A stretch of DNA of 18,183 bases from Planctomycetota bacterium (lineage in GTDB: Bacteria; Planctomycetota; PUPC01; JACPCR01): the NCBI GenBank assembly GCA_030740295.1, contig JASLXP010000701.1, positions 1 to 18,183 of the forward strand. The letters run 5' to 3'. Positions 1 to 6,431 of the stretch are shown piece after piece. The notes beneath the pieces were generated by a model that was given only the letters and a program-made list of their open reading frames with translations, made no database searches and was not told the origin of the DNA. The translations under genes were made by a program, and so were the position numbers. The first letter of the stretch is position 1. The number at the start of each line of letters is the position of its first letter.

Positions 1-272
1 GGCCATGGTGTGAGCGAGTGAGTATCAGGCATCCAGAAGATGAAGAGAACCTTAATCCTAATCTCAATCGACATCATCCTGAATTAAGTACCACGGACGG
101 CAAAGCCATTCCAGCGATGGTCTGAAACGGTTCTGATCCGTGGGATGGCATGCCATCCGTGGTAAGAATCCCTCGGTTGCGGCCAACGACTGCCGCAGGA
201 TTGGGAAGAAGATCAGGACTCAGTCAATGAGCGAACTGTTGTTTGGAGCCCGAAGTCCTGGCCACCTGACGG
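1..272. other. Region downstream of the DUF3179 gene, no supported gene
   Basis: No convincing coding region is seen. A minus-strand frame opens at an ATG at 77 and runs off the left edge (about 25 codons, beginning MMSIEIRIK); it could be the start of a gene leaving the window but is too short to support. The stretch contains a perfect 16-bp palindrome and diverged inverted repeats, listed separately. It lies directly after the last gene of the minus-strand operon, so it would contain that operon's 3' end. I see no T-rich intrinsic terminator. Confidence 0.4.
90..165. repeat. Inverted repeat with a 16-bp perfect palindrome
   Basis: GGATGGCATGCCATCC at 143-158 is a perfect palindrome. The arm TACCACGGACGGC at about 90-102 is matched, in inverted orientation and with one mismatch, by GCCATCCGTGGTA at about 152-164. 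It sits just beyond the 3' end of the minus-strand operon. It could be a transcript-end hairpin, a protein-binding site or the relic of a repeat element. There is no T-tract on either side. Confidence 0.45.
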
Positions 273-1445
273 TCACTCCCCCGCCAAAAACGTCTTCGGG
301 TAGTAATCTACCCACGCGCCCCAGAAGATTTCCATTACGGAATAGTTCTGGAGCTTCAGTCCTTTCAGGGGGCCTTCGACAGCACTCCCAAGTATCAGAT
401 TCCATGAGTTCCCCGACTTGTCTTTCACAACGGAGTCTTTCACCACGGAATCGAATTTCAGTTTTTTGCCGTTAACCGTCGTGGAATAGACAGCGGCGCC
501 GCCGGTCTTCTTTTCATAGAAGACTAATATTTCGTCCTGCGATTTTGAATCAATGTAAAGGCTGGTTCTTTCAAATAGTTTTACCGGATAGGCGCGTGGG
601 CCGTCGGCTGACTTTATCCCAAGAACAATAGATTTATGGGGCAGGCGATTGTCTTTAACCGGGCGAGATGTGCCGATGCCTACATGCGGCTTTCGGTTAT
701 ATTTTGCATAGTTTGAAGCAGCCACATGTTCCCGGCCGCCAATACTGAGAACCTGTGTGTCAGGGAACTGGTTTCTCCATTTTCCAAAAGAGATACGCGG
801 GAAGATTTTCAGATCAGTTTCTCTCTTCAGCACTTTGCCTTTGAGAGGGCCATACATCGATTTTCCGGTGATATGAGACCACCAGGTCTCTGTCTGGCGG
901 TCATACATGACCAGTGCGTTTTTCCAGAGTCGGCCTGTGACACCGAATTCGAGGACCTTGTCATCGACTTTGCGACTGTACACGACAGTCGATGCACAGA
1001 GAGGTCACCAGGTGATGGCGATTGGATAGGCCCCTATCCGGTCATTGACGATCTCATGTCGATCGAGGAGGTTAATCGAGTAAGCGCGAGCGATTTTGCC
1101 ATCCGAAATGCCTATGACGGGACTGTTCGGAGAAATCTCGGCGTCTGCTGCCTTTACAAATTTGGGCCGGTCAATGGACCGCAGGGCATCCTTTGCCAGG
1201 ATTGAAAATATCTTCTCTCCATCAACGACTACATCGGCCACCGGTTGAGCCAGGATCGGAGTTCCTTCACCGTCAGGTGTCTCTTGTCGAAACTGCTGGA
1301 ATAAGATAATGCCAATCAACAGCAATACAGAACTGATGAGAATGTTGAGATTTCGTGTATTCAATTGACAGATGCTGAGAGTAGGGAGAATCAGTGGGTA
1401 TCGAAGCGGCGAGTCACTATTTAATTCCTTTGAATGCCAAGCCAT
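273..1445 (-). CDS. DUF3179 protein, candidate selenoprotein (in-frame TGA in the CPLC motif)
   Basis: One frame of 391 codons is interrupted only by TGA at 1005-1007 (codon 147). Before it: a membrane anchor at about residues 32-50 (LNILISSVLLLIGIILF), then the DUF3179 N-half ending HEIVNDRIGAYPIAITW. After it: PLCASTVVYSRKV...DRQTETWWSHITGK...GPLKGK and a C-half ending near FWGAWVDYYPKT, as family members do. Family proteins read roughly VTYCPLC here, so the TGA sits exactly on the first Cys of CPLC, giving U147-P-L-C150. A SECIS-like hairpin follows. DUF3179 has no established function; a UxxC pair would suggest thiol/selenol redox or metal chemistry outside the membrane. The ATG at 1445 overlaps the upstream sigma gene by 25 bases, implying co-transcription. 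The final stop is also TGA. The alternative is a pseudogene or two truncated ORFs, but the rest of the frame looks intact and conserved. Confidence 0.8.
962..994 (-). promoter_or_regulatory. SECIS-like hairpin after the in-frame UGA
   Basis: Counting from the base after UGA, nt 14-20 (CGACUGU) pair perfectly with nt 26-32 (ACAGUCG) around the loop CGUGU (nt 21-25). That is seven base pairs and a 5-nt apical loop with G as its second base. Bacterial SECIS elements lie inside the coding region, with an apical loop roughly 16-37 nt after UGA and a G among its first two bases; this fits. A lower stem CAU/AUG (nt 11-13 with 41-43) can extend it across an 8-nt 3' bulge. A rival pairing, CAUCGACU with AGUCGAUG (nt 11-18 with 36-43), gives 8 bp around a 17-nt loop. 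The spacing and loop come from reading the sequence; no folding energy was computed. Confidence 0.7.
1005..1007 (-). other. In-frame UGA, candidate selenocysteine codon
   Basis: The minus-strand codon TGA lies between ACC TGG and CCT CTC TGT, so the protein reads ITW-U-PLC. TGC or TGT would restore the family motif CPLC. Both flanks stay in one frame, so no frameshift is needed. alr and the GT-C gene end in TGA, so general reassignment of TGA to Trp or Gly is not supported by this window. Confidence 0.75.
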
Positions 1446-1999
1446 TCTGGGCCCAGCGAATCACGCAGTTTTGTTCTTGCTCTGAATAGTAAGACGCCCA
1501 GGTTTGTGGGAGTAATATCCAGTAGTTGGCAGATTTCTTCTGTGCTCTTCCTCTCCAGTTCCCTCATTTTGAAAACTTCGGCCATTCGTTCGGGCAGATC
1601 ATTGATGGCTTCGAGAAGTGCAGTCCAGAATTCCTGCTGTTCGAACGCGTCCTCCGGGTTGGCGCCCCAGTCTCTGGGTTTCTTTTTCCAGTTGGCTGTC
1701 TGATCGTATATCTCAGTGGCATTGCGCTCCTCGGTTTCGTAATCACTCAATGGTCTGACACGTTTCTTTGCACGGAAGTGATCGATTATTTTATGTTTCA
1801 GGATTCCTACCAGCCAGGTCCGAATGGACGACCTGCCGGAGAAATTCTGTCGGGCTCGCAGGGCTGCCAGAAAAGTCTCTTGTACAAGCTCCTCCGCGAC
1901 TTCCTGTTTCCGTAACCGCAGCATGGCGTAACCATTCAGGTAATCTGCGTGGTTCTCTACCCAGTGGGTGGGATCAATGTTAGTGTTACTGACTGCCAT
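1421..1999 (-). CDS. ECF-type RNA polymerase sigma factor
   Basis: The 192-residue product has sigma region 2 at about residues 25-80 (AEELVQETFLAALRARQNF, then RTWLVGILKHKIIDHFRAKKR) and sigma region 4 at about 125-180 (LPERMAEVFKMRELERKSTEEICQLLDI, then LGVLLFRARTKLRDSL). The linker with NPEDAFEQQEFW resembles the ECF subgroup that ends in an LGPEW-type tail. I chose the ATG at 1999 because AGAGG lies 7 nt upstream; an ATG at 2092 would add 31 residues with no domain content. It directs core polymerase to a small set of promoters, probably including its own operon. Its 3' end overlaps the DUF3179 start by 25 bases. It lies 111 bases after the anti-sigma-like gene, a gap that contains an 18-bp inverted repeat. 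No small zinc-finger anti-sigma partner follows it. Confidence 0.9.
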   Translation of the reverse strand: MAVSNTNIDPTHWVENHADYLNGYAMLRLRKQEVAEELVQETFLAALRARQNFSGRSSIRTWLVGILKHKIIDHFRAKKRVRPLSDYETEERNATEIYDQTANWKKKPRDWGANPEDAFEQQEFWTALLEAINDLPERMAEVFKMRELERKSTEEICQLLDITPTNLGVLLFRARTKLRDSLGPEWLGIQRN

Positions 2000-2059
2000 A
2001 AGTCGACCTCTCACTTGACAGGGATTGGGAAAAAATGAGTACAGACTCCGGGCGCACTG

Positions 2060-2077
2060 AATTCGGTCGTCCGAATT
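2060..2077. repeat. 18-bp inverted repeat upstream of the second sigma gene
   Basis: AATTCGGTCGTCCGAATT has 7-bp perfect arms around a 4-base centre. It lies in the 111-base gap between the anti-sigma-like gene and the second sigma gene, about 60 bases upstream of that start codon. It could be an operator, an RNA hairpin that tunes operon expression, or a weak attenuator. No T-tract follows, so it is not a canonical terminator. Confidence 0.4.
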
Positions 2078-2110
2078 GCGGGGCATCGACACTCAGCCAT
2101 GAGGGGCTGA

Positions 2111-2872
2111 TTACAGAATGTCTTGGATTTCTTTAAGGTGCTCCGGCCGATCTGCGACCAGAGCATAAGCACAATTGCCTTCAGTCCAGAAAAGCACGGA
2201 GTATTCCTTGTTTGAGACAGATGGGAACTTTGGAATAACTATCTGTTTAAGGATGTCTCCAGGCAGGCCGAAGTCTTTGCAGCAAAATTGATACAGCGAA
2301 TATTTTCTGTCTCCTTTTACCCAGCGGGAGCACACGACGTCTTGGGTGCCCAATCCGCATTTGCGTCCACCCTTTAATTGGAGGTGCTTCGCCAGGGCGG
2401 GAATTCTCACATCAAACTCAACCTTCCTTGCGAGGTGGTCTTCAACTTCGCCTTCTTTGTCTGAATCGATGGACACATAATCGATGTTCTGATGGTTGCT
2501 GATGGCCAGCATCGCGATGGTGTTCAGGCGGCCTTCGTTTTGGCTTTCTAAGAGTTGAAGGACGCCCACTGTCAGCAACAGCATGGCCGCGGCGGTAGCC
2601 GGATAGATCCAGAAACGCCGGCTCGGGAGAGGGATTGGCACTTCATCCGGGATTGCCGTCAGTTTCTCATCAAGGCCTGCAGGGGCGGCCACCCGCTGCA
2701 GGTCGAGTCGCAACTGTTCGTCTGACTGGAGCAATTCCAGCCATTCTTTTTCTGCCCACGTTCCGGCCTCAACGATGCGGGTCTCGATTTCCCTTCTCAT
2801 GGGATCTTCGGTCGGCAAAAGGGCCGCTTCTTCCATGGCCCGGAGCAGGTTTTCTTGTTGTTCAGGTGTCAT
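2111..2872 (-). CDS. Membrane anti-sigma factor-like protein
   Basis: The 253-residue protein has a soluble acidic N-terminal part (1-86), one membrane segment at about 87-108 (FWIYPATAAAMLLLTVGVLQLL) and a C-terminal domain of about 145 residues that should lie outside the membrane. Its end (YSVLFWTEGNCAYALVADRPEHLKEI) resembles the C-terminal part of many putative transmembrane anti-sigma proteins. The N-terminus lacks a clear HxxxCxxC zinc motif, so it is not a classical zinc-binding anti-sigma domain. The outer domain carries five Cys (172, 181, 197, 198, 234), including an adjacent pair. The ATG overlaps the stop of the upstream sigma gene (2869-2872), a coupling typical of sigma/anti-sigma pairs. 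Expected role: hold the upstream sigma factor at the membrane until an envelope signal arrives. The family link rests on topology and context rather than on a strong motif. Confidence 0.7.
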   Translation of the reverse strand: MTPEQQENLLRAMEEAALLPTEDPMRREIETRIVEAGTWAEKEWLELLQSDEQLRLDLQRVAAPAGLDEKLTAIPDEVPIPLPSRRFWIYPATAAAMLLLTVGVLQLLESQNEGRLNTIAMLAISNHQNIDYVSIDSDKEGEVEDHLARKVEFDVRIPALAKHLQLKGGRKCGLGTQDVVCSRWVKGDRKYSLYQFCCKDFGLPGDILKQIVIPKFPSVSNKEYSVLFWTEGNCAYALVADRPEHLKEIQDIL

Positions 2873-3456
2873 GATTGACCTCCCATCCGGAATGGTGTGA
2901 TTCCCGGTTCACGGCTTCGAATCTGGTTAATGTTGTCCTCGTCTTCTTCTGACTTCTTCAGGAATTTTCGCAGGAATTTTCGTGCCCGATGAATACGCGA
3001 CAGCACTGTGCCCAGTGGGACATCGAGGCTGGCCGCGGCCTCTTTGCAGCTCAGCCCTTCCTGAAAGACCATCAGGAAGGGCTCTTTGTACCTGTCTTCC
3101 AGCGCGCCGAGAGCGCGTCCCAGAGCTTCCTGTCTGGAAAGTTCATCCGTATGGTCCGGGGAGGAAATCCTGGCATCGTTTTCTGCTTCTTCGATACCGG
3201 CCTCAGGATGCAGGCGTCGGCTGTTATCCCGCATCCAATGGGAATATCGATGCCGGAGAATCTGAAACAACCACGCCCTGCCTTTTGATATCTCACGCAG
3301 CGAATCAAAGGACCGCCACGCCTCGGTAAACGCCTCCTGCACCAGGTCCTCCGCGACATCCTCACGACCACATAGCCGGTAGGCGAATCGATACAGGTCG
3401 GTGGCGTGTTTGCTCACCAGCTCGCTGTAGAGGTCTTTACGCTCGGCCTGTTTCAT
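2869..3456 (-). CDS. ECF-type RNA polymerase sigma factor (first gene of the operon)
   Basis: About 195 residues from the ATG at 3456; a TTG at 3468 would add four residues. Sigma region 2 is at about 15-80 (LYRFAYRLCGREDVAEDLVQEAFTEAWRSF, then RAWLFQILRHRYSHWMRDN) and region 4 at about 115-170 (ALEDRYKEPFLMVFQEGLSCKEAAASLDV, then GTVLSRIHRARKFLRKFLKK). This is the standard two-domain ECF layout with no C-terminal extension domain. Its stop overlaps the anti-sigma-like start by four bases, so that protein is its likely partner. It may activate its own operon, which would explain the shared block with a second sigma factor and the DUF3179 gene. Target promoters cannot be read from the window. 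Confidence 0.92.
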   Translation of the reverse strand: MKQAERKDLYSELVSKHATDLYRFAYRLCGREDVAEDLVQEAFTEAWRSFDSLREISKGRAWLFQILRHRYSHWMRDNSRRLHPEAGIEEAENDARISSPDHTDELSRQEALGRALGALEDRYKEPFLMVFQEGLSCKEAAASLDVPLGTVLSRIHRARKFLRKFLKKSEEDEDNINQIRSREPGITPFRMGGQS

Positions 3457-3501
3457 GATTTCTGACAATGGTGAAATTGGGCTTCATCTAAGTAGTGCCC
3501 G

Positions 3502-3520
3502 ATTATGCCGGAATTATTCC
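3502..3520 (-). promoter_or_regulatory. Possible promoter/operator of the sigma operon
   Basis: On the minus strand GGAATAATTCC, a near-palindrome (5-bp arms around one base), is followed at once by GG and CATAAT, about 46 bases before the ATG at 3456. GGAA-type -35 elements are usual for ECF promoters and CATAAT resembles a -10, but the two are too close to act as one promoter. I cannot tell an ECF site from a housekeeping -10 overlapped by an operator. Confidence 0.25.
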
Positions 3521-3563
3521 CAGAAAATACGAAAAAAGTGTAGGGGGCTTGATTTCGATGATT

Positions 3564-3905
3564 TCTGGATGCTTGATGCTGGATGCTGGGATGCTGGGAT
3601 GCTGGATTCTGGATGCTGGATGCTGCATCCACCTGAGACGGCCATCCTACGTCCTTAACTTCGGCGGCCGAATCGAAGGATGGGCGTCCCCGCCCGTCTG
3701 AAGGTCGCATCCGCCGAAGACGGCCGAAACGGCCGAGACGGCCATCCTACAATCTGTATAGCGTACATCTGTTACAACTGGATGCTGGGCATGCAGTCTC
3801 AAGACTGAGACCAGCATCCAGCATCGAGCATCCAGCATCGAGCATCCAGCATCCAGAATCCAGAATCCAGAATCGAGTATCCCCAGCATCCAGCATCCAG
3901 CATCC
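3564..3905. repeat. Intergenic repeat island: heptamer arrays in inverted arms
   Basis: The left arm (about 3564-3630) is built of GGATGCT units of 7-8 bases. The right arm (3811-3905) is built of the complement: ten units of CCAGCAT-type heptamers (variants CGAGCAT, CCAGAAT, CGAGTAT), two extra bases, then three more units. Between the arms, GAGACGGCCATCCTAC occurs twice (3635-3650 and 3735-3750). CTGGATGCTG at 3779-3788 can pair with CAGCATCCAG at 3811-3820 around an inner hairpin. The heptamers create spurious frames reading MLDAGCW. The whole gap 3457-4011 separates the divergent sigma operon and alr and holds no supported gene. Confidence 0.85.
3796..3811. repeat. Small perfect hairpin at the edge of the right heptamer arm
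   Basis: GTCTCA and TGAGAC form 6-bp perfect arms around AGAC. Flanking heptamer sequence (CTGGATGCTG before, CAGCATCCAG after) extends the pairing by 10 bp, with GGCATGCA bulged on one side. This makes the centre of the island a strong potential cruciform. Confidence 0.6.
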
Positions 3906-4011
3906 CTTGTCCTCCTCGACAACTTGCAGAGATCTCCATTTAATAGCCAGCCCGCGACTTACCTCACATTCTGGACGCCTCTCACGTCACTCCTGCCTTC
4001 GATGAGAGGCC

Positions 4012-5211
4012 ATGAACGGAACGCAACTCACCATTCGAGACCGAGCCTGGGCGGAAGTCGATCTTGGTGCGCTCGAGCACAACATCGAAAGGCTTCGCAG
4101 ATTCTCCGGCAATCGTGCCCTGCTGGTACTCGCCAAGGCGAACGCGTATGGGCATGGCGCGGTGGAGGTCGCCCGGACAGCCATAGGAGCGGGGGCTGCC
4201 TTGATCGGGGTCGCGGATGTTCATGAGGGATTGGAGCTCAGAGACGCTGGCATCGATGCGCCGATACTGATTCTGGGGCCTTCTCTTCCTGAAGAGATCC
4301 CGATAGCTGTGGAAAACGCTCTCCAGATTTCCCTTTCACCAGCAGATATGTTCCCTTCGATTGAGGATGCTGCGAAGGCTCTGGAGCGGAAGGCCGTCAT
4401 TCACCTGATGGTCGATACAGGCATGAGCCGGAACGGGATCGCCAGTCAAGAAGCCATCGCGGCTGCCCGTGAGGCGTCGCAGACCGAGCATGTGGAAACT
4501 GCCGGGCTGGCGACCCACTTCATCGCTTCCGAAGACGTGAACGGAAGCCTGGTCCGTAAACAGCTCGACGCATTCAGGCAGACGATGGATGCGCTGGCAG
4601 CAGAGGATCTGCTCCCGCCTCTCATTCATGCGGCGAACAGTTGCGCGGTGCTGGGGCACGCTTCAACGCATTTCAACCTGGTGCGGCCCGGCATTTCGGT
4701 TTACGGCATGAACGCGTCCGACGGATTCGAAGGCAAAGTGGAACTCAACCCGGTCCTTTCTGTCCGGGCTCGCATTACCATGCTGCGCGAAATCAAAGCT
4801 GGCGACACCGTTGGCTATGGCGCGACCTTTCGTGCCCGCAGGTCGAGCACTATCGCTACAGTCCCCGTTGGCTACGCGGACGGTTGGCCGACTTCTCTGT
4901 CCAATAAAGCCGAAGCGGCTGTGCATGGGCAGAGAGTTCCCATTGCGGGGAGCGTGTCGATGGACTGCCTGACTCTGGATGTCACCGATATTCCGGACAT
5001 CCGGACAGGAGATGTCGTCACATTGCTTGGGCGGGATGGGCATGCCGAGATTCGCGCCGAAGAATTGGCCGGGCTTTCCGATAGAATCCCTTACGAAGTC
5101 ACCTGCGGCCTGGGCAGACGAATTCGCCACCACTATCACCGAGCACCGTGCGCACCATCCGAGAAGCCCTCCAGAGCCACCAGCCAAACTTTCTCATTGG
5201 TCTCTTCCTGA
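4012..5211 (+). CDS. alr: Alanine racemase
   Basis: Interconverts L- and D-alanine with pyridoxal phosphate, supplying D-Ala for peptidoglycan in the cytoplasm. The 399-residue protein has the N-terminal barrel with the cofactor lysine K42 in VLAKANAYGHG, the second catalytic residue Y269 in GYGATF, and the substrate-site segment GSVSMDCLTLDVTD (M317, D318), followed by the C-terminal beta domain ending near YEVTCGLGRRI (about 372). GAGAGG just before the ATG at 4012 supports the start. About 20 extra residues (after RHHYH) follow the usual family end and overlap the next gene by 64 bases. All key residues are present, so it should be active. It leads a plus-strand block with two glycosyltransferases, consistent with envelope synthesis. 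Confidence 0.95.
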   Translation: MNGTQLTIRDRAWAEVDLGALEHNIERLRRFSGNRALLVLAKANAYGHGAVEVARTAIGAGAALIGVADVHEGLELRDAGIDAPILILGPSLPEEIPIAVENALQISLSPADMFPSIEDAAKALERKAVIHLMVDTGMSRNGIASQEAIAAAREASQTEHVETAGLATHFIASEDVNGSLVRKQLDAFRQTMDALAAEDLLPPLIHAANSCAVLGHASTHFNLVRPGISVYGMNASDGFEGKVELNPVLSVRARITMLREIKAGDTVGYGATFRARRSSTIATVPVGYADGWPTSLSNKAEAAVHGQRVPIAGSVSMDCLTLDVTDIPDIRTGDVVTLLGRDGHAEIRAEELAGLSDRIPYEVTCGLGRRIRHHYHRAPCAPSEKPSRATSQTFSLVSS

Positions 5212-6431
5212 CCGCGCTGTTCGTCCGAGTGGCCGTGGTTGGTTTCTTTCACTATCGAAGCCCGGGGTTCGTGTTCCCCGATTCCGAGCAATACGACAAG
5301 GTGGCGGCGAACGTCCTCGACGGCAGAGGTCTCATCCTGCGTGAAGAGAGGAAAGCACAACGGCCCCCGGCGTACCCTGTGTTCATGATCCTGTGCGGCC
5401 GCAACCTGCTGGTCATCCGCCTCGCCCAGGCTGCGGCAGGGGCGTTGAGCTGCGTGCTGCTGGTGATGCTGTGCCGCGAACTTTTTCAATCAGACGCGGC
5501 GGCCAAGCTGTGTGGCATCGGGCTGGCGTTTGAGCCGTTCAATATCTTCTTTACGAGGCTCGTCCTTACCGAAACTCTTCATACGACGCTGATGCTGGCG
5601 GTCATGCTGATGATCGTGCGGGCTCTGAAAGCTGCCGCGGAACAGACGGAAGCTGCCGCGGAGCGTCAGCACTACTCCCTCAGATTCGCCGCGGTGGGTG
5701 GAGGACTGCTTGGTCTCGCGATCCTGGTGAAGCCGGCCATGCTGTTGATGCCGCCATTTCTGCTGCCGTTTTGCGTTGGTTTTCAGGCGAAGCGGAGATC
5801 CATCGAGATCTGGGCCGTCTGCTGCCTCTGCACGGCGCTGGTCATGTCGCCGTGGATCATCCGGAACTATGTCGTTCTGAACGCGTTTATCCCGACTACT
5901 ACCCAGGGCGGCGAGAGCCTGTGGGAATCGAACAGTCCCCGGGCCGACGGCGGTCCAATGATGGATCAGGAGTACTGGCCGGAAGGTGCAGACGATTTGC
6001 CCGAGGTAGAACGGGACAAGGCGATGTCCGCCGCGGCGAAGAAATTTATCCTCGAAAATCCGGGCCGCTTCCTCGAGCTCTGCCTGATTCGATGGGGCCG
6101 CTTCTGGAACGTCCTCCTGAATTTCGAGCAGTACAGGAAGCCCCTTTACATCACGATCAGCATCCTGGCGACCGTGCCTCTCTACGTGCTTGCACTCGCC
6201 GGGCTCTTCATCGGTTGGAGAAAAAACTGGCGCACGACGATACTATGCCTTGCCCCGATCGCCTACACCGCGGGCCTGCATCTGGTCTTTGTCGGCTCGG
6301 TCCGCTACCGGATCCCAATCATTCCTTATCTGCTCTGCCTTGCCGGCGTGGCTCTTGCCCATTGGTTTCGACTGGAAGACCTGGACTCGGCAAAGCCCGG
6401 CCACGAATCATCTCAACCGAACACTGAATGA
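5148..6431 (+). CDS. GT-C fold membrane glycosyltransferase (ArnT/PMT, GT39-like)
   Basis: A polytopic membrane protein of 427 residues that probably moves a sugar from a polyprenyl-phosphate donor to an acceptor on the outer face of the inner membrane. After the first membrane segment (about 15-34) comes the outer loop FPDSEQYDKVAANVL, with acidic residues placed as in the GT-C catalytic loop, then RPPAYPVF and repeated hydrophobic segments to residue 408. An extended non-membrane loop at about 245-305 (ESLWESNSPRADGG, then EYWPEGADDLPEVERDKAM) fits the large periplasmic loops of this class. The GTG at 5148 is the first start and lies inside the 3' end of alr. The stop overlaps the next gene in ATGA (6428-6431), indicating translational coupling. 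Substrate and acceptor cannot be told from sequence. Confidence 0.8.
   Translation: MRTIREALQSHQPNFLIGLFLTALFVRVAVVGFFHYRSPGFVFPDSEQYDKVAANVLDGRGLILREERKAQRPPAYPVFMILCGRNLLVIRLAQAAAGALSCVLLVMLCRELFQSDAAAKLCGIGLAFEPFNIFFTRLVLTETLHTTLMLAVMLMIVRALKAAAEQTEAAAERQHYSLRFAAVGGGLLGLAILVKPAMLLMPPFLLPFCVGFQAKRRSIEIWAVCCLCTALVMSPWIIRNYVVLNAFIPTTTQGGESLWESNSPRADGGPMMDQEYWPEGADDLPEVERDKAMSAAAKKFILENPGRFLELCLIRWGRFWNVLLNFEQYRKPLYITISILATVPLYVLALAGLFIGWRKNWRTTILCLAPIAYTAGLHLVFVGSVRYRIPIIPYLLCLAGVALAHWFRLEDLDSAKPGHESSQPNTE

Noticed and set aside
39..86. 15-codon plus-strand frame (MKRTLILISIDIILN)
   Set aside because: Too short, with no context to support translation.
1005..1445. Separate 146-residue gene ending at the TGA
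   Set aside because: It is only the N-half of DUF3179, and the next codon resumes the family sequence in the same frame. One recoded gene explains both halves better than two genes.
273..1445. Genome-wide reassignment of TGA to an amino acid
   Set aside because: alr, the GT-C gene and the methyltransferase gene all end at TGA in the right place for their families.
3564..3905. CRISPR array
   Set aside because: Units are 7-8 bases with no spacers, and no cas genes are nearby.
3455..3922. Small frames reading MLDAGCW repeats on both strands
   Set aside because: They are translations of the heptamer arrays in the intergenic repeat island, not genes.
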